13,922 nucleotides of DNA from Anaerolinea thermophila (GTDB lineage Bacteria > Chloroflexota > Anaerolineae > Anaerolineales > Villigracilaceae), in NCBI GenBank assembly GCA_022729775.1, contig DZBA01000019.1:5255-19176 (forward strand), written 5' to 3'. The position numbers were made by a program, and so were the translations under genes. Of this stretch, positions 1 through 5,807 are shown in pieces; within the stretch, counting starts at the first letter, position 1; each line of letters starts with the position of its first letter. Under the pieces are notes generated by a model, which did not search any database, was not told where the DNA came from, and saw only the letters and a program-made list of their open reading frames with translations.

Positions 1-24
1 CGGCGCATAGCGTCAACAACCAAT

Positions 25-60
25 AAAAAAGAACCTGCTTTTTCAAGCGGGTTCTTTTTT
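25..60. terminator. Bidirectional intrinsic terminator
   Basis: Arms 25-40 and 45-60 pair along 16 positions (one G-T pair) around a TTTC loop. The outer part of the stem is A6/T6, so a U-tract follows the GC-containing core in both directions. On the minus strand it ends transcription of the HAD hydrolase gene, whose stop is only 7 bp away. On the plus strand it would stop a gene lying left of the window. Bases 1-24 hold nothing I can assign. Confidence 0.88.
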
Positions 61-66
61 ATTTTT

Positions 67-672
67 CTATTCTTTCAACCATCTTTTCACGTCTCTCAGC
101 GCCTTATCGCGGTCTTTGAAGAAAACTCCCTTCATGCCGACTTTTTCGCACGCTTCGATATTTTCATAAACATCATCTACAAAAACGGCTTCGGCTGCTT
201 TGACGCTTGCGCGCTGTAACGCGGCTTCGTAAATCTTTGGCTGTGGTTTGACCGCGCCCACTTCCGATGAGATGATGACGGTATCGAATGCGTCAATCAC
301 TTTCTCTCTGGTCATGTAATCGCGCAAGCCGCTCCACGCATTCGAAATCAAGCCCGTGTGGATGTTTTTTCCGCGCAGGTCACGGATGAAGTTCACCAGC
401 GCGAGGTCGAGAATATCCCCGCCAAAGAAGGCGTCTTGAAACGCTTTCGATTCAGCGGCGGGCAATTTGAAGCGCTTCATCACCTCAAGCCAGTGTGCTT
501 CTTCGGTAATTTCTCCCAGCGAAGCGCGTTTGGATGACGCGCAAGCAAAGACCGCTTTGTCAATGTCGTCATAGTCCATACCAAAACGCTCCGCCAATTT
601 CTGGCGGGGCGCTTGATATTCGGTGCGGAGGATGACCCCGCCGAAGTCGAAGAAAACGGCGCGGATGGACAT
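67..672 (-). CDS. HAD-family hydrolase (YihX/epoxide-hydrolase N-terminal-like subgroup)
   Basis: This 201-residue protein has all four haloacid dehalogenase motifs. Motif I is DFGGV with the nucleophile D9, motif II is S110 in LISNAWSG, motif III is K142 in VKPQPKIYEAA, and motif IV is D166-D167 in FVDD. The position two after the nucleophile is G11 rather than Asp, as in the YihX-like FDxGNV group, so sugar-phosphate phosphatase activity is more likely than P-type chemistry, but the substrate cannot be read from sequence. Residues 15-90 would form the helical cap. It is probably a soluble cytoplasmic enzyme. The ATG overlaps the stop of the upstream zinc-ribbon gene (TAATG), which indicates translational coupling, and only a weak purine-rich stretch precedes it. 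It is the last gene before the terminator at 25-60. The family call is firm and the substrate is unknown. Confidence 0.9.
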   Translation of the reverse strand: MSIRAVFFDFGGVILRTEYQAPRQKLAERFGMDYDDIDKAVFACASSKRASLGEITEEAHWLEVMKRFKLPAAESKAFQDAFFGGDILDLALVNFIRDLRGKNIHTGLISNAWSGLRDYMTREKVIDAFDTVIISSEVGAVKPQPKIYEAALQRASVKAAEAVFVDDVYENIEACEKVGMKGVFFKDRDKALRDVKRWLKE

Positions 673-1139
673 TACTTTTTCTTGGTTGCGGTGGTTGTCT
701 TTTTTGCGGCGGGCTTCTTCTCTGCGGGAGCTTTGACAGCCTTTGGCTTTTTTTCTTTTTCCGCGGCGGGCTTCTTGGCAGCAGCGGTTTTTTCCGCGGC
801 AGGCTTCTTGGTGGTTGTCTTTTTCACCTTGGGCAAGGGTTCGGTTTTTGAGGCAGCGAGTTCAGCGGCTTTCTTTTCCGCTTCGGCTTTTGCCGCCTCT
901 TGCTTGGCGGCTTCACGCCGCTCTGCTTCTTGACGGGCAGCCTCTTGTTTGGCGGCTTCCTGCCAATTGGGGAAGAACAACTCCATCCGCTGGCGCGAGA
1001 TGGAATTGGCGCGACGACAGCGCGGACAATGCGCGTCGTAATGATTATGTCCTTTTTCGTTCATGGAGACAATGGCGCTCAGCATTTCCGCGCGGGAAAC
1101 GGTGAACGGGGTTTGGCAATAAATACAACGCAGGTTCAT
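672..1139 (-). CDS. Zinc-ribbon protein with Lys/Ala/Pro-rich histone-H1-like tail
   Basis: This protein has 155 residues. The first 50 form a probable treble-clef or zinc-ribbon domain with CxxC pairs at C5/C8 and C38/C41. Residues 60-95 are a charged A/E/K/Q/R stretch that probably forms a continuous helix or coiled coil. Residues 100-155 are low-complexity KKPAAEK-like repeats similar in composition to histone H1 or AlgP-type tails, which usually bind nucleic acid non-specifically. I infer a small nucleic-acid-associated protein, but no specific function is recognisable. An AAAGG motif lies about 10 nt before the ATG. It is the first gene of a two-gene unit with the HAD hydrolase (stop/start overlap TAATG), and TAGAAT at 1175-1180 is a possible -10 with no convincing -35. 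The tail is low complexity, so antisense frames stay open through it. Confidence 0.75.
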   Translation of the reverse strand: MNLRCIYCQTPFTVSRAEMLSAIVSMNEKGHNHYDAHCPRCRRANSISRQRMELFFPNWQEAAKQEAARQEAERREAAKQEAAKAEAEKKAAELAASKTEPLPKVKKTTTKKPAAEKTAAAKKPAAEKEKKPKAVKAPAEKKPAAKKTTTATKKK

Positions 1140-1221
1140 AGTTCAATACCTTTCATGGATGTCAATATACATTGATTCTACACCTAATTCATACCGCGTG
1201 CGATATAACTTTTGGGCGATT

Positions 1222-2190
1222 TTAAATTCCCGCGCGGAGCTCCTTTTCAAAGGCAATGAACTCACTTGCGGTATACATGCCCGCGCGTTGATAGATTCTG
1301 GTTGCGCCGGTGGGGTTGGACGCGTCCACACCTAGCCCGATGGTGGTCGTGCCGCGCGAATAAAATTCGCGGAAGGATTGATTCAGCAGCGCGAGTCCCA
1401 GCCCGCGCTTTCTCCACGCGCGGCGGACTCCCAGCGTGCCGATCCACCCGATTCCCATGCGGTAGCGGTTCTGCGAAAAGCCCGCAATCTGGTCGCCATC
1501 CCATGCCACCATCCACAAGGTCGGGTCGAAATTCGGCGCGCCAAATTTTCTATGCTGCCATTCCTCGAAGGGATGTTCATGGCTGCCCCAATGGTCGCGG
1601 AAGGTTTCGTTATCTGCCTGCCAGACTGCGCGCGCGTGTTCTTCTCGGTTGAATGGACGCAGTTCGATACCGTCGGGAAAAATCGTCGCAGATGGCGCTG
1701 CGCTCATTTTGATTTCCATGCGCCAGTAATAACGAATGACCGAGAAGCCTTCATGCGCAAACATGGCTTTGCCGACTTCATCTTTGCTGCCGGTGAAGCC
1801 TCGCAGAAAGACGCGCAGGTCTGGTCTCGCCAGCGGAATACTCTGGCGCGCGCGTTCTTCGACCTTGCGCAGCAGCGCTGTGCCAATTCCCAGCCCTTTG
1901 AACTTCGGGTGGACGTAACCATCCGTTTCGAGGTCGTAATGGTCTTTGCGGTTGAAAAACTCTTCATAGCCGACGACGCGCCCATCTTTGTCTGCAACAA
2001 TGAATGCGTCCGTTTCGAGTTTGAAGCCCTCGGTTTCCCATTGATTTTTTAATTCATCTTCTGTGACTGCAACAGCGGCGTCACCGTCGTTTGCGCAGAC
2101 GTCGTAGATCAGTTGTGCCACCGCGCCCGCATCTGACCATTGCGCGGTACGCAAAGTGAAGCCCGAGTCAAGCATATTTATCGTTTCCAT
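1222..2190 (-). CDS. Two-domain GNAT N-acetyltransferase
   Basis: This 322-residue protein contains two complete GNAT folds in tandem. The first spans about residues 10-160 and carries the acetyl-CoA pyrophosphate-binding motif A at 94-107 (HPKFKGLGIGTALL). The second spans about 173-318 with its own motif A at 252-269 (TLGVRRAWRKRGLGLALL). Both retain the R/K-x-x-G-x-G signature, so both may bind acetyl-CoA. The layout is like mycothiol synthase MshD and related tandem GNATs, but I see no evidence for mycothiol as substrate. The ATG at 2190 follows AAGGA at a short spacing. A second in-frame ATG at 2175 is less well placed. It lies 117 bp downstream of three single-domain GNAT genes on the same strand. 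The family is certain and the acceptor substrate is unknown. Confidence 0.88.
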   Translation of the reverse strand: METINMLDSGFTLRTAQWSDAGAVAQLIYDVCANDGDAAVAVTEDELKNQWETEGFKLETDAFIVADKDGRVVGYEEFFNRKDHYDLETDGYVHPKFKGLGIGTALLRKVEERARQSIPLARPDLRVFLRGFTGSKDEVGKAMFAHEGFSVIRYYWRMEIKMSAAPSATIFPDGIELRPFNREEHARAVWQADNETFRDHWGSHEHPFEEWQHRKFGAPNFDPTLWMVAWDGDQIAGFSQNRYRMGIGWIGTLGVRRAWRKRGLGLALLNQSFREFYSRGTTTIGLGVDASNPTGATRIYQRAGMYTASEFIAFEKELRAGI

Positions 2191-2240
2191 TTTTTATTCC
2201 TTCCATTCATGTGTGCGCGCAAAGGTTGTCGCATAGGACT

Positions 2241-2282
2241 GCAAAATCTCCCGATTTTGCATCGAAAGTCAGGAGACTTTTG
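2241..2282. repeat. Pair of adjacent perfect hairpins with complementary tetraloops
   Basis: The intergenic stretch 2191-2307 between two acetyltransferase genes holds two stem-loops. The first is GCAAAATC / GATTTTGC (2241-2248 and 2253-2260) with loop TCCC. The second is AAAGTC / GACTTT (2265-2270 and 2275-2280) with loop AGGA, extended outward by a G-T and a C-G pair. On the minus-strand transcript the loops are UCCU and GGGA, which can pair over four positions (three Watson-Crick and one G-U), so a kissing interaction is possible. No good U-tract follows on the minus strand, so it is not a classic terminator for the gene ending at 2308. It may be a dispersed intergenic element or a transcript-end structure. 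Confidence 0.6.
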
Positions 2283-2307
2283 AATCTATCACTGACATGT
2301 TTTGCAT

Positions 2308-2856
2308 TCACACCCATTCATCGCGCAGGATGCTCATATAAATCAAGTCGGAACGTTTGCCATCGCGCAGCAGCGCACCGCGCGCCCGTCCTTCATGTTT
2401 GAAACCTGCTTTTTCGTAGGAACGAATCGCGCGCGCGTTGTAATCGAATACGTTGAGCGCCACGCGGTTGAGGTTGATTTCTGTAAATGCAAAGCGCAGG
2501 ATGAGCCGCAGCGCTTCTGTGCCGTATCCTTTGCCCCAGTCCTGCCTGTCCCCGATTCCGATGCCGACCATTGCGCTGCGCCCGTTCCAGTTGTTGGTGA
2601 TGTCGAGACCAATATCCCCCAGCAGGCGGTTATCTTCTAACGCGCGGATGTTGAAGTAGTGTTGTTCGGGTGTTGCGTCTTCGAGCAGTTTGCGAAAAAA
2701 GTCCGCGCCCGCTTTGGAAGAATACAGCCGCGCCGGGTCAGAATCGAGCAGCCGCCGAAATTCAGAATCGCGATTCCAAACCGCGTATGCTTTGCTGAGT
2801 TCTTGCGGGTCAATGGCAGAGAGGCGCACCAGACTCCCTTTGAAGAGGTCTTTCAT
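2308..2856 (-). CDS. GNAT acetyltransferase, RimJ/RimL type
   Basis: With the start I prefer, the protein has 182 residues. It has the GNAT fold of the RimJ/RimL group, with motif A around W107-GKGYGT (108-113) and the family's LNRVALNVFDYNARAIRSYEKAGF segment near 128-151. This group transfers acetyl from acetyl-CoA to protein N-termini or to small amines and antibiotics. I chose the ATG at 2856 because GGGAGG lies just upstream, because it overlaps the preceding stop as ATGA, and because it aligns with the neighbour's MKDxxxGxLVRL start. An earlier in-frame ATG at 2868 would add four residues. Its closest relative here is the gene immediately upstream: both share the N-terminal motif, the GYGT motif and a DxxYMxILRxEW end, which points to tandem duplication. 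Confidence 0.88.
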   Translation of the reverse strand: MKDLFKGSLVRLSAIDPQELSKAYAVWNRDSEFRRLLDSDPARLYSSKAGADFFRKLLEDATPEQHYFNIRALEDNRLLGDIGLDITNNWNGRSAMVGIGIGDRQDWGKGYGTEALRLILRFAFTEINLNRVALNVFDYNARAIRSYEKAGFKHEGRARGALLRDGKRSDLIYMSILRDEWV

Positions 2857-3398
2857 TTCGCCTCCCATTCCTCGCGCAGGATGCCCATGTAAAGCCCGTC
2901 GTAGCGCGCGCCTTCGCGCTTTCCTTCTCCGCGCATTTTTCCTTCGAGTTGAAAGCCGACCTTTTGATAGGTTTTGAGCGCGCGCTCGTTATATCCATGC
3001 AAGCCGAGCGTAATGCGCTGCAGATTGAGTTCTTCAAACCCATATTGCACAATTAACTTCATCGCGTCGGTGCCGTAGCCTTTGCTTAAAAAATCGCGCT
3101 CATGGATGACGATGTACAGCCAGGCGTCTTCACAGGTTTCGTTGGGGACAAGCCCAATGATGCCGATGAGTCGGTCGTCTGCCAGCGCGCGCAAGGAGAA
3201 GCGATACGCGTGCGTATCCTTCTCCTGCTGTTTTTCGAAATGCTCCTTGAGTTTTTTCTCTGACCATAATTGCGCGGGCTCAGAATCTGCAAGGCGGTGA
3301 ATTTCCGTGTCGCAATTCCAGCGCGCGAAGGCTTTTGCCATCTCTTCCGGCTGCGCGCTTGCCAAGCGGACAAGGGTTCCGCGATAGATGTCTTTCAT
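2853..3398 (-). CDS. GNAT acetyltransferase, RimJ/RimL type
   Basis: This 181-residue GNAT protein carries motif A at SKGYGT (105-110), followed by an LNLQRITLGLHGYNERALKTYQKVGF segment in the position typical of the RimJ/RimL group. The start is taken at the ATG at 3398, five bases after the upstream stop, with AAGGG upstream. An earlier in-frame start at 3449 would overlap the preceding gene by 47 bp and add an unconserved 17-residue extension. Its stop overlaps the next start as ATGA, so the two are translationally coupled. It is the middle of three co-directional acetyltransferase genes and a clear paralogue of the one downstream. The acceptor substrate cannot be predicted. Confidence 0.88.
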   Translation of the reverse strand: MKDIYRGTLVRLASAQPEEMAKAFARWNCDTEIHRLADSEPAQLWSEKKLKEHFEKQQEKDTHAYRFSLRALADDRLIGIIGLVPNETCEDAWLYIVIHERDFLSKGYGTDAMKLIVQYGFEELNLQRITLGLHGYNERALKTYQKVGFQLEGKMRGEGKREGARYDGLYMGILREEWEAK

Positions 3399-3402
3399 CG
3401 CT

Positions 3403-3984
3403 TTACCCTTGCCCGTTCCATGCTTGCCATTCGGTATTGAGCAATCCAAATGAGAGAATGTCCCAGAAGATTCCGTCGCGGTTCAGCGCTTTGCGGCGGC
3501 GGACTTCCTCCATGAATCCAAATTTTTGGAAGAGGCGAATCGCGCCTTCGTTATACGCGGGAACAACGGCGGTGACGCGGTAGAGATTCAACTCGCCAAA
3601 AGAATGGCGCAGCAGCATACGCAATGCTTGCGAGCCGTATCCCTTGCGGCGGTCTTCTTCCGCGCCGATGCCGAGCCGCAAATAGCCGTTGCCGTTGGTC
3701 CAATCAATCCACTCGACGAGGGCTTTACCGATGAAGCGGTCATCTTCTCGCGCGCGGATGGTGAAGTAAAACAGGTTTTTGTTTTCTTCCATTTCTTTTT
3801 CGATGGCTTCATACTGTTTTTTGACCATTGCCGGCGAAAGCGGGCGGACGGGTTTCAGCTCCATCAAGCGCATGAATTCGGCGTCATGCGTCCATTTGGA
3901 TTCGACTTCGGGATGTGTTTCGTGGTCAATGGGACCAAAGCGGACATCCTGCTCTTCAAATAATTGGGTCTGTATTGTAAACAT
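3403..3984 (-). CDS. GNAT acetyltransferase, RimJ/RimL type (first gene of operon)
   Basis: This 193-residue protein has a GNAT domain with motif A at RRKGYGSQAL (112-121) and a LNLYRVTAVVPAYNEGAIRLFQKFGF segment downstream. Residues 52-70 are rich in Lys and Glu and probably form a helix. I chose the ATG at 3984 because GGAG lies 9 nt before it. A TTG at 3999 in the same frame overlaps that Shine-Dalgarno sequence and is unlikely to be used. It is more divergent than the two paralogues that follow and leads the three-gene unit. I see no convincing promoter between it and the hairpins at 4002-4088, so it is probably transcribed by readthrough from the promoter at 4232-4261, unless a non-canonical promoter lies in the hairpin region. 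Confidence 0.87.
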   Translation of the reverse strand: MFTIQTQLFEEQDVRFGPIDHETHPEVESKWTHDAEFMRLMELKPVRPLSPAMVKKQYEAIEKEMEENKNLFYFTIRAREDDRFIGKALVEWIDWTNGNGYLRLGIGAEEDRRKGYGSQALRMLLRHSFGELNLYRVTAVVPAYNEGAIRLFQKFGFMEEVRRRKALNRDGIFWDILSFGLLNTEWQAWNGQG

Positions 3985-4001
3985 TACGTTCTTCTCCAAA
4001 A

Positions 4002-4041
4002 CACTTAACCGGCGATGGGCAAACCCATCGCCGGTTAAGTG
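4002..4041 (-). terminator. 18-bp perfect hairpin just before an acetyltransferase ribosome-binding site
   Basis: Arms 4002-4019 and 4024-4041 are perfectly complementary over 18 bp around a 4-nt loop. On the minus strand the stem is followed by TTTT and then GGAG, the ribosome-binding site of the acetyltransferase starting at 3984. It is terminator-like, but the U-tract is short and it sits inside the leader. It may be a second, tandem terminator, an attenuator, or an mRNA-stabilising 5' hairpin. Confidence 0.6.
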
Positions 4042-4050
4042 GCAACAAAA

Positions 4051-4088
4051 AACGGCTGCGGGTTTGCGTGTGACGCTCCGCAGCCGTT
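4051..4088 (-). terminator. Intrinsic terminator after the 26-codon ORF
   Basis: An 11-bp perfect GC-rich stem (AACGGCTGCGG at 4051-4061 with CCGCAGCCGTT at 4078-4088) encloses a 16-nt loop. On the minus strand it is followed directly by TTTTTTG, a classic Rho-independent arrangement. It lies 16 bp after the stop codon of the short ORF at 4105-4185 and before the acetyltransferase operon. The bases CGTTAGG at 4085-4091 can alternatively pair with CCTAACG at 4104-4110, which overlaps the stop codon of the short ORF. Confidence 0.82.
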
Positions 4089-4104
4089 AGGGACGAATGA
4101 AAGC

Positions 4105-4185
4105 CTAACGCTTAACGGGCGCACTGCATGAATCAACGCCAGCATCGCTGGCAGCAGGGACAAGGGCAAAAATGTTCATTATCAT
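4105..4185 (-). CDS. Short ORF, 26 codons; possible leader peptide or small protein
   Basis: The frame encodes a 26-residue peptide beginning MIMNIFALVPAASDAG and ending CSAPVKR, with one Cys and a basic C-terminus. A strong Shine-Dalgarno (AAAGGAG) precedes it. The spacing is 10 nt to this ATG, or 7 nt to an in-frame TTG directly upstream at 4188, and a third in-frame ATG lies two codons in, so the exact start is open. It has its own promoter (4232-4261) about 40 nt upstream of the start and a terminator 16 bp after the stop. The codons for PAASDAGV contain a small perfect hairpin (GCCAGC-GAT-GCTGGC). No family is recognised. It may be a regulatory leader peptide for the acetyltransferase operon downstream, a free-standing small protein or peptide precursor, or a chance frame within a small RNA of roughly 180 nt. 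Confidence 0.5.
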   Translation of the reverse strand: MIMNIFALVPAASDAGVDSCSAPVKR

Positions 4186-4231
4186 CAATTGTGCGCTCCT
4201 TTCGTAAGATTTGCTTTTTTCAAGCGCGGTG

Positions 4232-4261
4232 AGTCTATCATGCAAGCCGAATCTGCGTCAA
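4232..4261 (-). promoter_or_regulatory. Sigma-70-type promoter for the short ORF
   Basis: On the minus strand TTGACG (4261-4256) is followed after 18 bp by TAGACT (4237-4232). A TG one base before the -10 gives an extended -10 element. A second TTGACC lies immediately upstream at 4262-4267. The predicted transcript starts near 4225, about 40 nt before the start codon at 4185. Confidence 0.65.
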
Positions 4262-4337
4262 GGTCAAATCGGCGTTTTTTGCGTTTGGCATATAAACTTT
4301 TTTTATAGCCCGCCATAATGGATTAGATTGTCTCAAG

Positions 4338-4411
4338 TTACGTTTATTACTGATAAAAAAAGCCCAAGACGAGTATTCTATATAAAAGGATGTTCGGTAA
4401 CTTGGCAAGTT
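4338..4411 (+). promoter_or_regulatory. Upstream control region of the small membrane-protein gene, with candidate LysR site
   Basis: The intergenic stretch 4262-4468 carries control signals and no further gene that I can see. TTACGTTTATT at 4338-4348 is an exact copy of an 11-mer at the transcription start of the LysR-type gene (5735-5745). A -10-like TATATA/TATAAA at 4379-4386 has no good -35, as expected of an activator-dependent promoter. With that -10, the 11-mer would sit about 45-50 bp upstream of the start. AACTTGGCAAGTT at 4399-4411 is a perfect 6-bp inverted repeat around one central base and is a second possible operator. Confidence 0.45.
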
Positions 4412-4468
4412 TCACCGCCGATATTCCTTAAATGTCAAAGTTCCACAATATAAAGAAAGGAGACTGAA

Positions 4469-4756
4469 ATGGCAATCTCATTTTTCACCGGGTTAATGGG
4501 TGGGGTTATTCTGGGCTACGCAACACAAGGGAAAACGACCTTCTGCAAGTATATGCTTGAGAATCACGCAACGTTGTTGAAGGTAATGGGCGTTCTCCTG
4601 CTGCTGGGTATTGTCCTCATCCCATCCGCGGTTCTGACTGGAGCCATCAACATCAGCGCGACGCCCTTCTTCTGGGGCGGGTGCATGGCGGTCAATTTCG
4701 TCTACGGCTTTTTCGCCGTGCAGTGCATGAGTGAACAAAGCGAGAAGAAAGCATGA
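4469..4756 (+). CDS. Small membrane protein resembling a YeeE/YedE-type half-transporter
   Basis: This protein has 95 residues and three predicted membrane segments (about 4-20, 35-58 and 66-86), with cysteines at C26, C72 and C86. The glycine-rich first helix (GLMGGVILGYATQGKTTFC), the ATLLKVMGVLLLLG helix and the WGG...YGFFAVQC stretch recall the short half-proteins of the YeeE/YedE (sulfur-compound transport) group. The chain ends just after the cysteine where those proteins continue with their second half, so it would be a truncated or minimal form. I did not verify this by alignment, and an unrelated small membrane protein is possible. AAAGGAG lies 6 nt before the ATG. It is the only plus-strand gene, converges on the LysR-type gene with a 7-bp gap between stops, and shares an 11-bp upstream motif with it. 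Confidence 0.7.
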   Translation: MAISFFTGLMGGVILGYATQGKTTFCKYMLENHATLLKVMGVLLLLGIVLIPSAVLTGAINISATPFFWGGCMAVNFVYGFFAVQCMSEQSEKKA

Positions 4757-4763
4757 CAATTCA

Positions 4764-5717
4764 TTACTGCTTACCCGCCACGTCTGAAGCAATTTGTCCC
4801 ACGTGGCGGGAATGCAGCAGGTCTTTATTTTCAGTATCATGGATGAATCCCCAAAAGACATCGCGGGCGCGATGAGGAGTGGTGATGCGCTTTCGCGCCA
4901 TATAATTGGCGCGCTGCAAGTTCAAACCATCAACCGGTATTTTGACAACATACCCTAATTCTCTCATGTAACGGCTGGCAAGGTCAGAGACAAAAGAGAT
5001 TCCATATCCGCCCGCGACCACTTCGAGGACGGCTTCCACATTTCCAACTTCCATGAAAATGTTTAAGTCTTCGAGGCTGATGTCGAATTGGGATAATTCC
5101 TCCATCATCACCCGCCGCGTGCCGGAACTTTCCTCTCGCAAGATGATTGGTTCTTGCGTAATTTCGGAAACGTCAATGGACGCCCGCTTGGACCATGCGT
5201 GTCCGCGCGGGACGATCAGGCTGATTTCATCGCGGAAGAATTCCTGAGATTCCAACCCTGTGGCGCTTAATTCCGAACTGACAATGCCCAAATGCGCTTC
5301 GCCTTCCAGAAGATTCAGCGCTGCGCTTTCCGGTCTACATGCCAGAATTTTGACCCGAACCCCCGTGTAGCGTTTGCAAAAACGGGCGACCATGAGGGGC
5401 AGAATATACCGTCCGCTGCTGGAACTGCACGCGACACGCAAATCCCCGGTGAATACGTTTTGCAAAGACGACATCATATCTTTGACTGCGTTTGTGTCAT
5501 CCAGAAGCCGCTGCGCCCAGGGGATAAGCGCTTGTCCCGCGTCGGTTAATTTAAGCCCAATATTGCTGCGAAGGAAGAGCTTAACTTCCAACTCTTCTTC
5601 CAGCAACTTAATCTGATGGCTTAGCGCGGGCTGGCTGATGTGCAGTTGCTTTGCCGCTTCAGACAAGCTGGAACATTCAGAAGCGCATAGAAAATATTTA
5701 ATCCTATGAATGTCCAT
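4764..5717 (-). CDS. LysR-type transcriptional regulator (CysL/CbbR-like)
   Basis: The protein has 317 residues, a normal LTTR length. The N-terminal winged helix-turn-helix covers residues 1-60, with the recognition segment SLSEAAKQLHISQPALSHQIKLLEEEL at about 17-43. A linker helix follows, then the periplasmic-binding-protein-like effector domain from about 90 to 295. The effector domain looks most like the CysL/CbbR group that often senses sulfur, selenium or carbon metabolites, but the ligand is not determined. GGAGA sits 8 nt before the ATG. It has its own promoter (5747-5775) with an 11-mer over the predicted start that recurs upstream of the convergent small membrane protein, which suggests autoregulation plus control of that gene. 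The last codons form one arm of the hairpin at 4774-4810. Confidence 0.92.
   Translation of the reverse strand: MDIHRIKYFLCASECSSLSEAAKQLHISQPALSHQIKLLEEELEVKLFLRSNIGLKLTDAGQALIPWAQRLLDDTNAVKDMMSSLQNVFTGDLRVACSSSSGRYILPLMVARFCKRYTGVRVKILACRPESAALNLLEGEAHLGIVSSELSATGLESQEFFRDEISLIVPRGHAWSKRASIDVSEITQEPIILREESSGTRRVMMEELSQFDISLEDLNIFMEVGNVEAVLEVVAGGYGISFVSDLASRYMRELGYVVKIPVDGLNLQRANYMARKRITTPHRARDVFWGFIHDTENKDLLHSRHVGQIASDVAGKQ
4774..4810. other. Hairpin between convergent genes
   Basis: CCCGCCACGT (4774-4783) and ACGTGGCGGG (4801-4810) form a perfect 10-bp GC-rich stem with a 17-nt loop. It lies just beyond the stop of the plus-strand gene and inside the last codons of the LysR-type gene. No U-tract follows in either direction, so it may be a weak or factor-assisted terminator for the convergent pair. 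Confidence 0.45.
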
Positions 5718-5734
5718 GATAAAGTCTCCAAAAA

Positions 5735-5745
5735 TTACGTTTATT
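5735..5745. promoter_or_regulatory. Candidate LysR autoregulatory site
   Basis: TTACGTTTATT lies across the predicted transcription start of the LysR-type gene (about -5 to +6 relative to a start near 5740). The same 11 bases occur at 4338-4348 upstream of the neighbouring small membrane protein. A site at the start point is typical of autorepression in this family. The role is inferred from position only. Confidence 0.4.
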
Positions 5746-5746
5746 C

Positions 5747-5775
5747 ATTATAGGGATGTTTTACGCGAATTACAA
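5747..5775 (-). promoter_or_regulatory. Promoter of the LysR-type gene
   Basis: On the minus strand TTGTAA (5775-5770) and a perfect TATAAT (5752-5747) are separated by 17 bp. The predicted start is near 5740, giving a leader of about 23 nt with GGAGA placed correctly before the ATG at 5717. Confidence 0.7.
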
Positions 5776-5807
5776 CCCTGAATGAAATTCCCTGCTTATA
5801 TGAATCA

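Noticed and set aside
613..933. Plus-strand frame rich in Phe, Ala and Val that looks like a membrane protein
   Set aside because: It is the complement of the Lys/Ala/Glu-rich tail of the zinc-ribbon protein, and such low-complexity DNA gives hydrophobic antisense frames.
1143..1331. Minus-strand 62-codon frame overlapping the two-domain GNAT gene
   Set aside because: It overlaps the end of that gene in another frame and has no recognised motif or site.
1378..2052. Plus-strand open frame of 224 codons
   Set aside because: It is antisense to the two-domain GNAT gene, and its translation shows no domain. GC-rich third positions keep antisense frames open.
3985..3999. TTG start for the first acetyltransferase gene
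   Set aside because: The TTG overlaps the Shine-Dalgarno used by the ATG at 3984, so the extension of five residues is unlikely.
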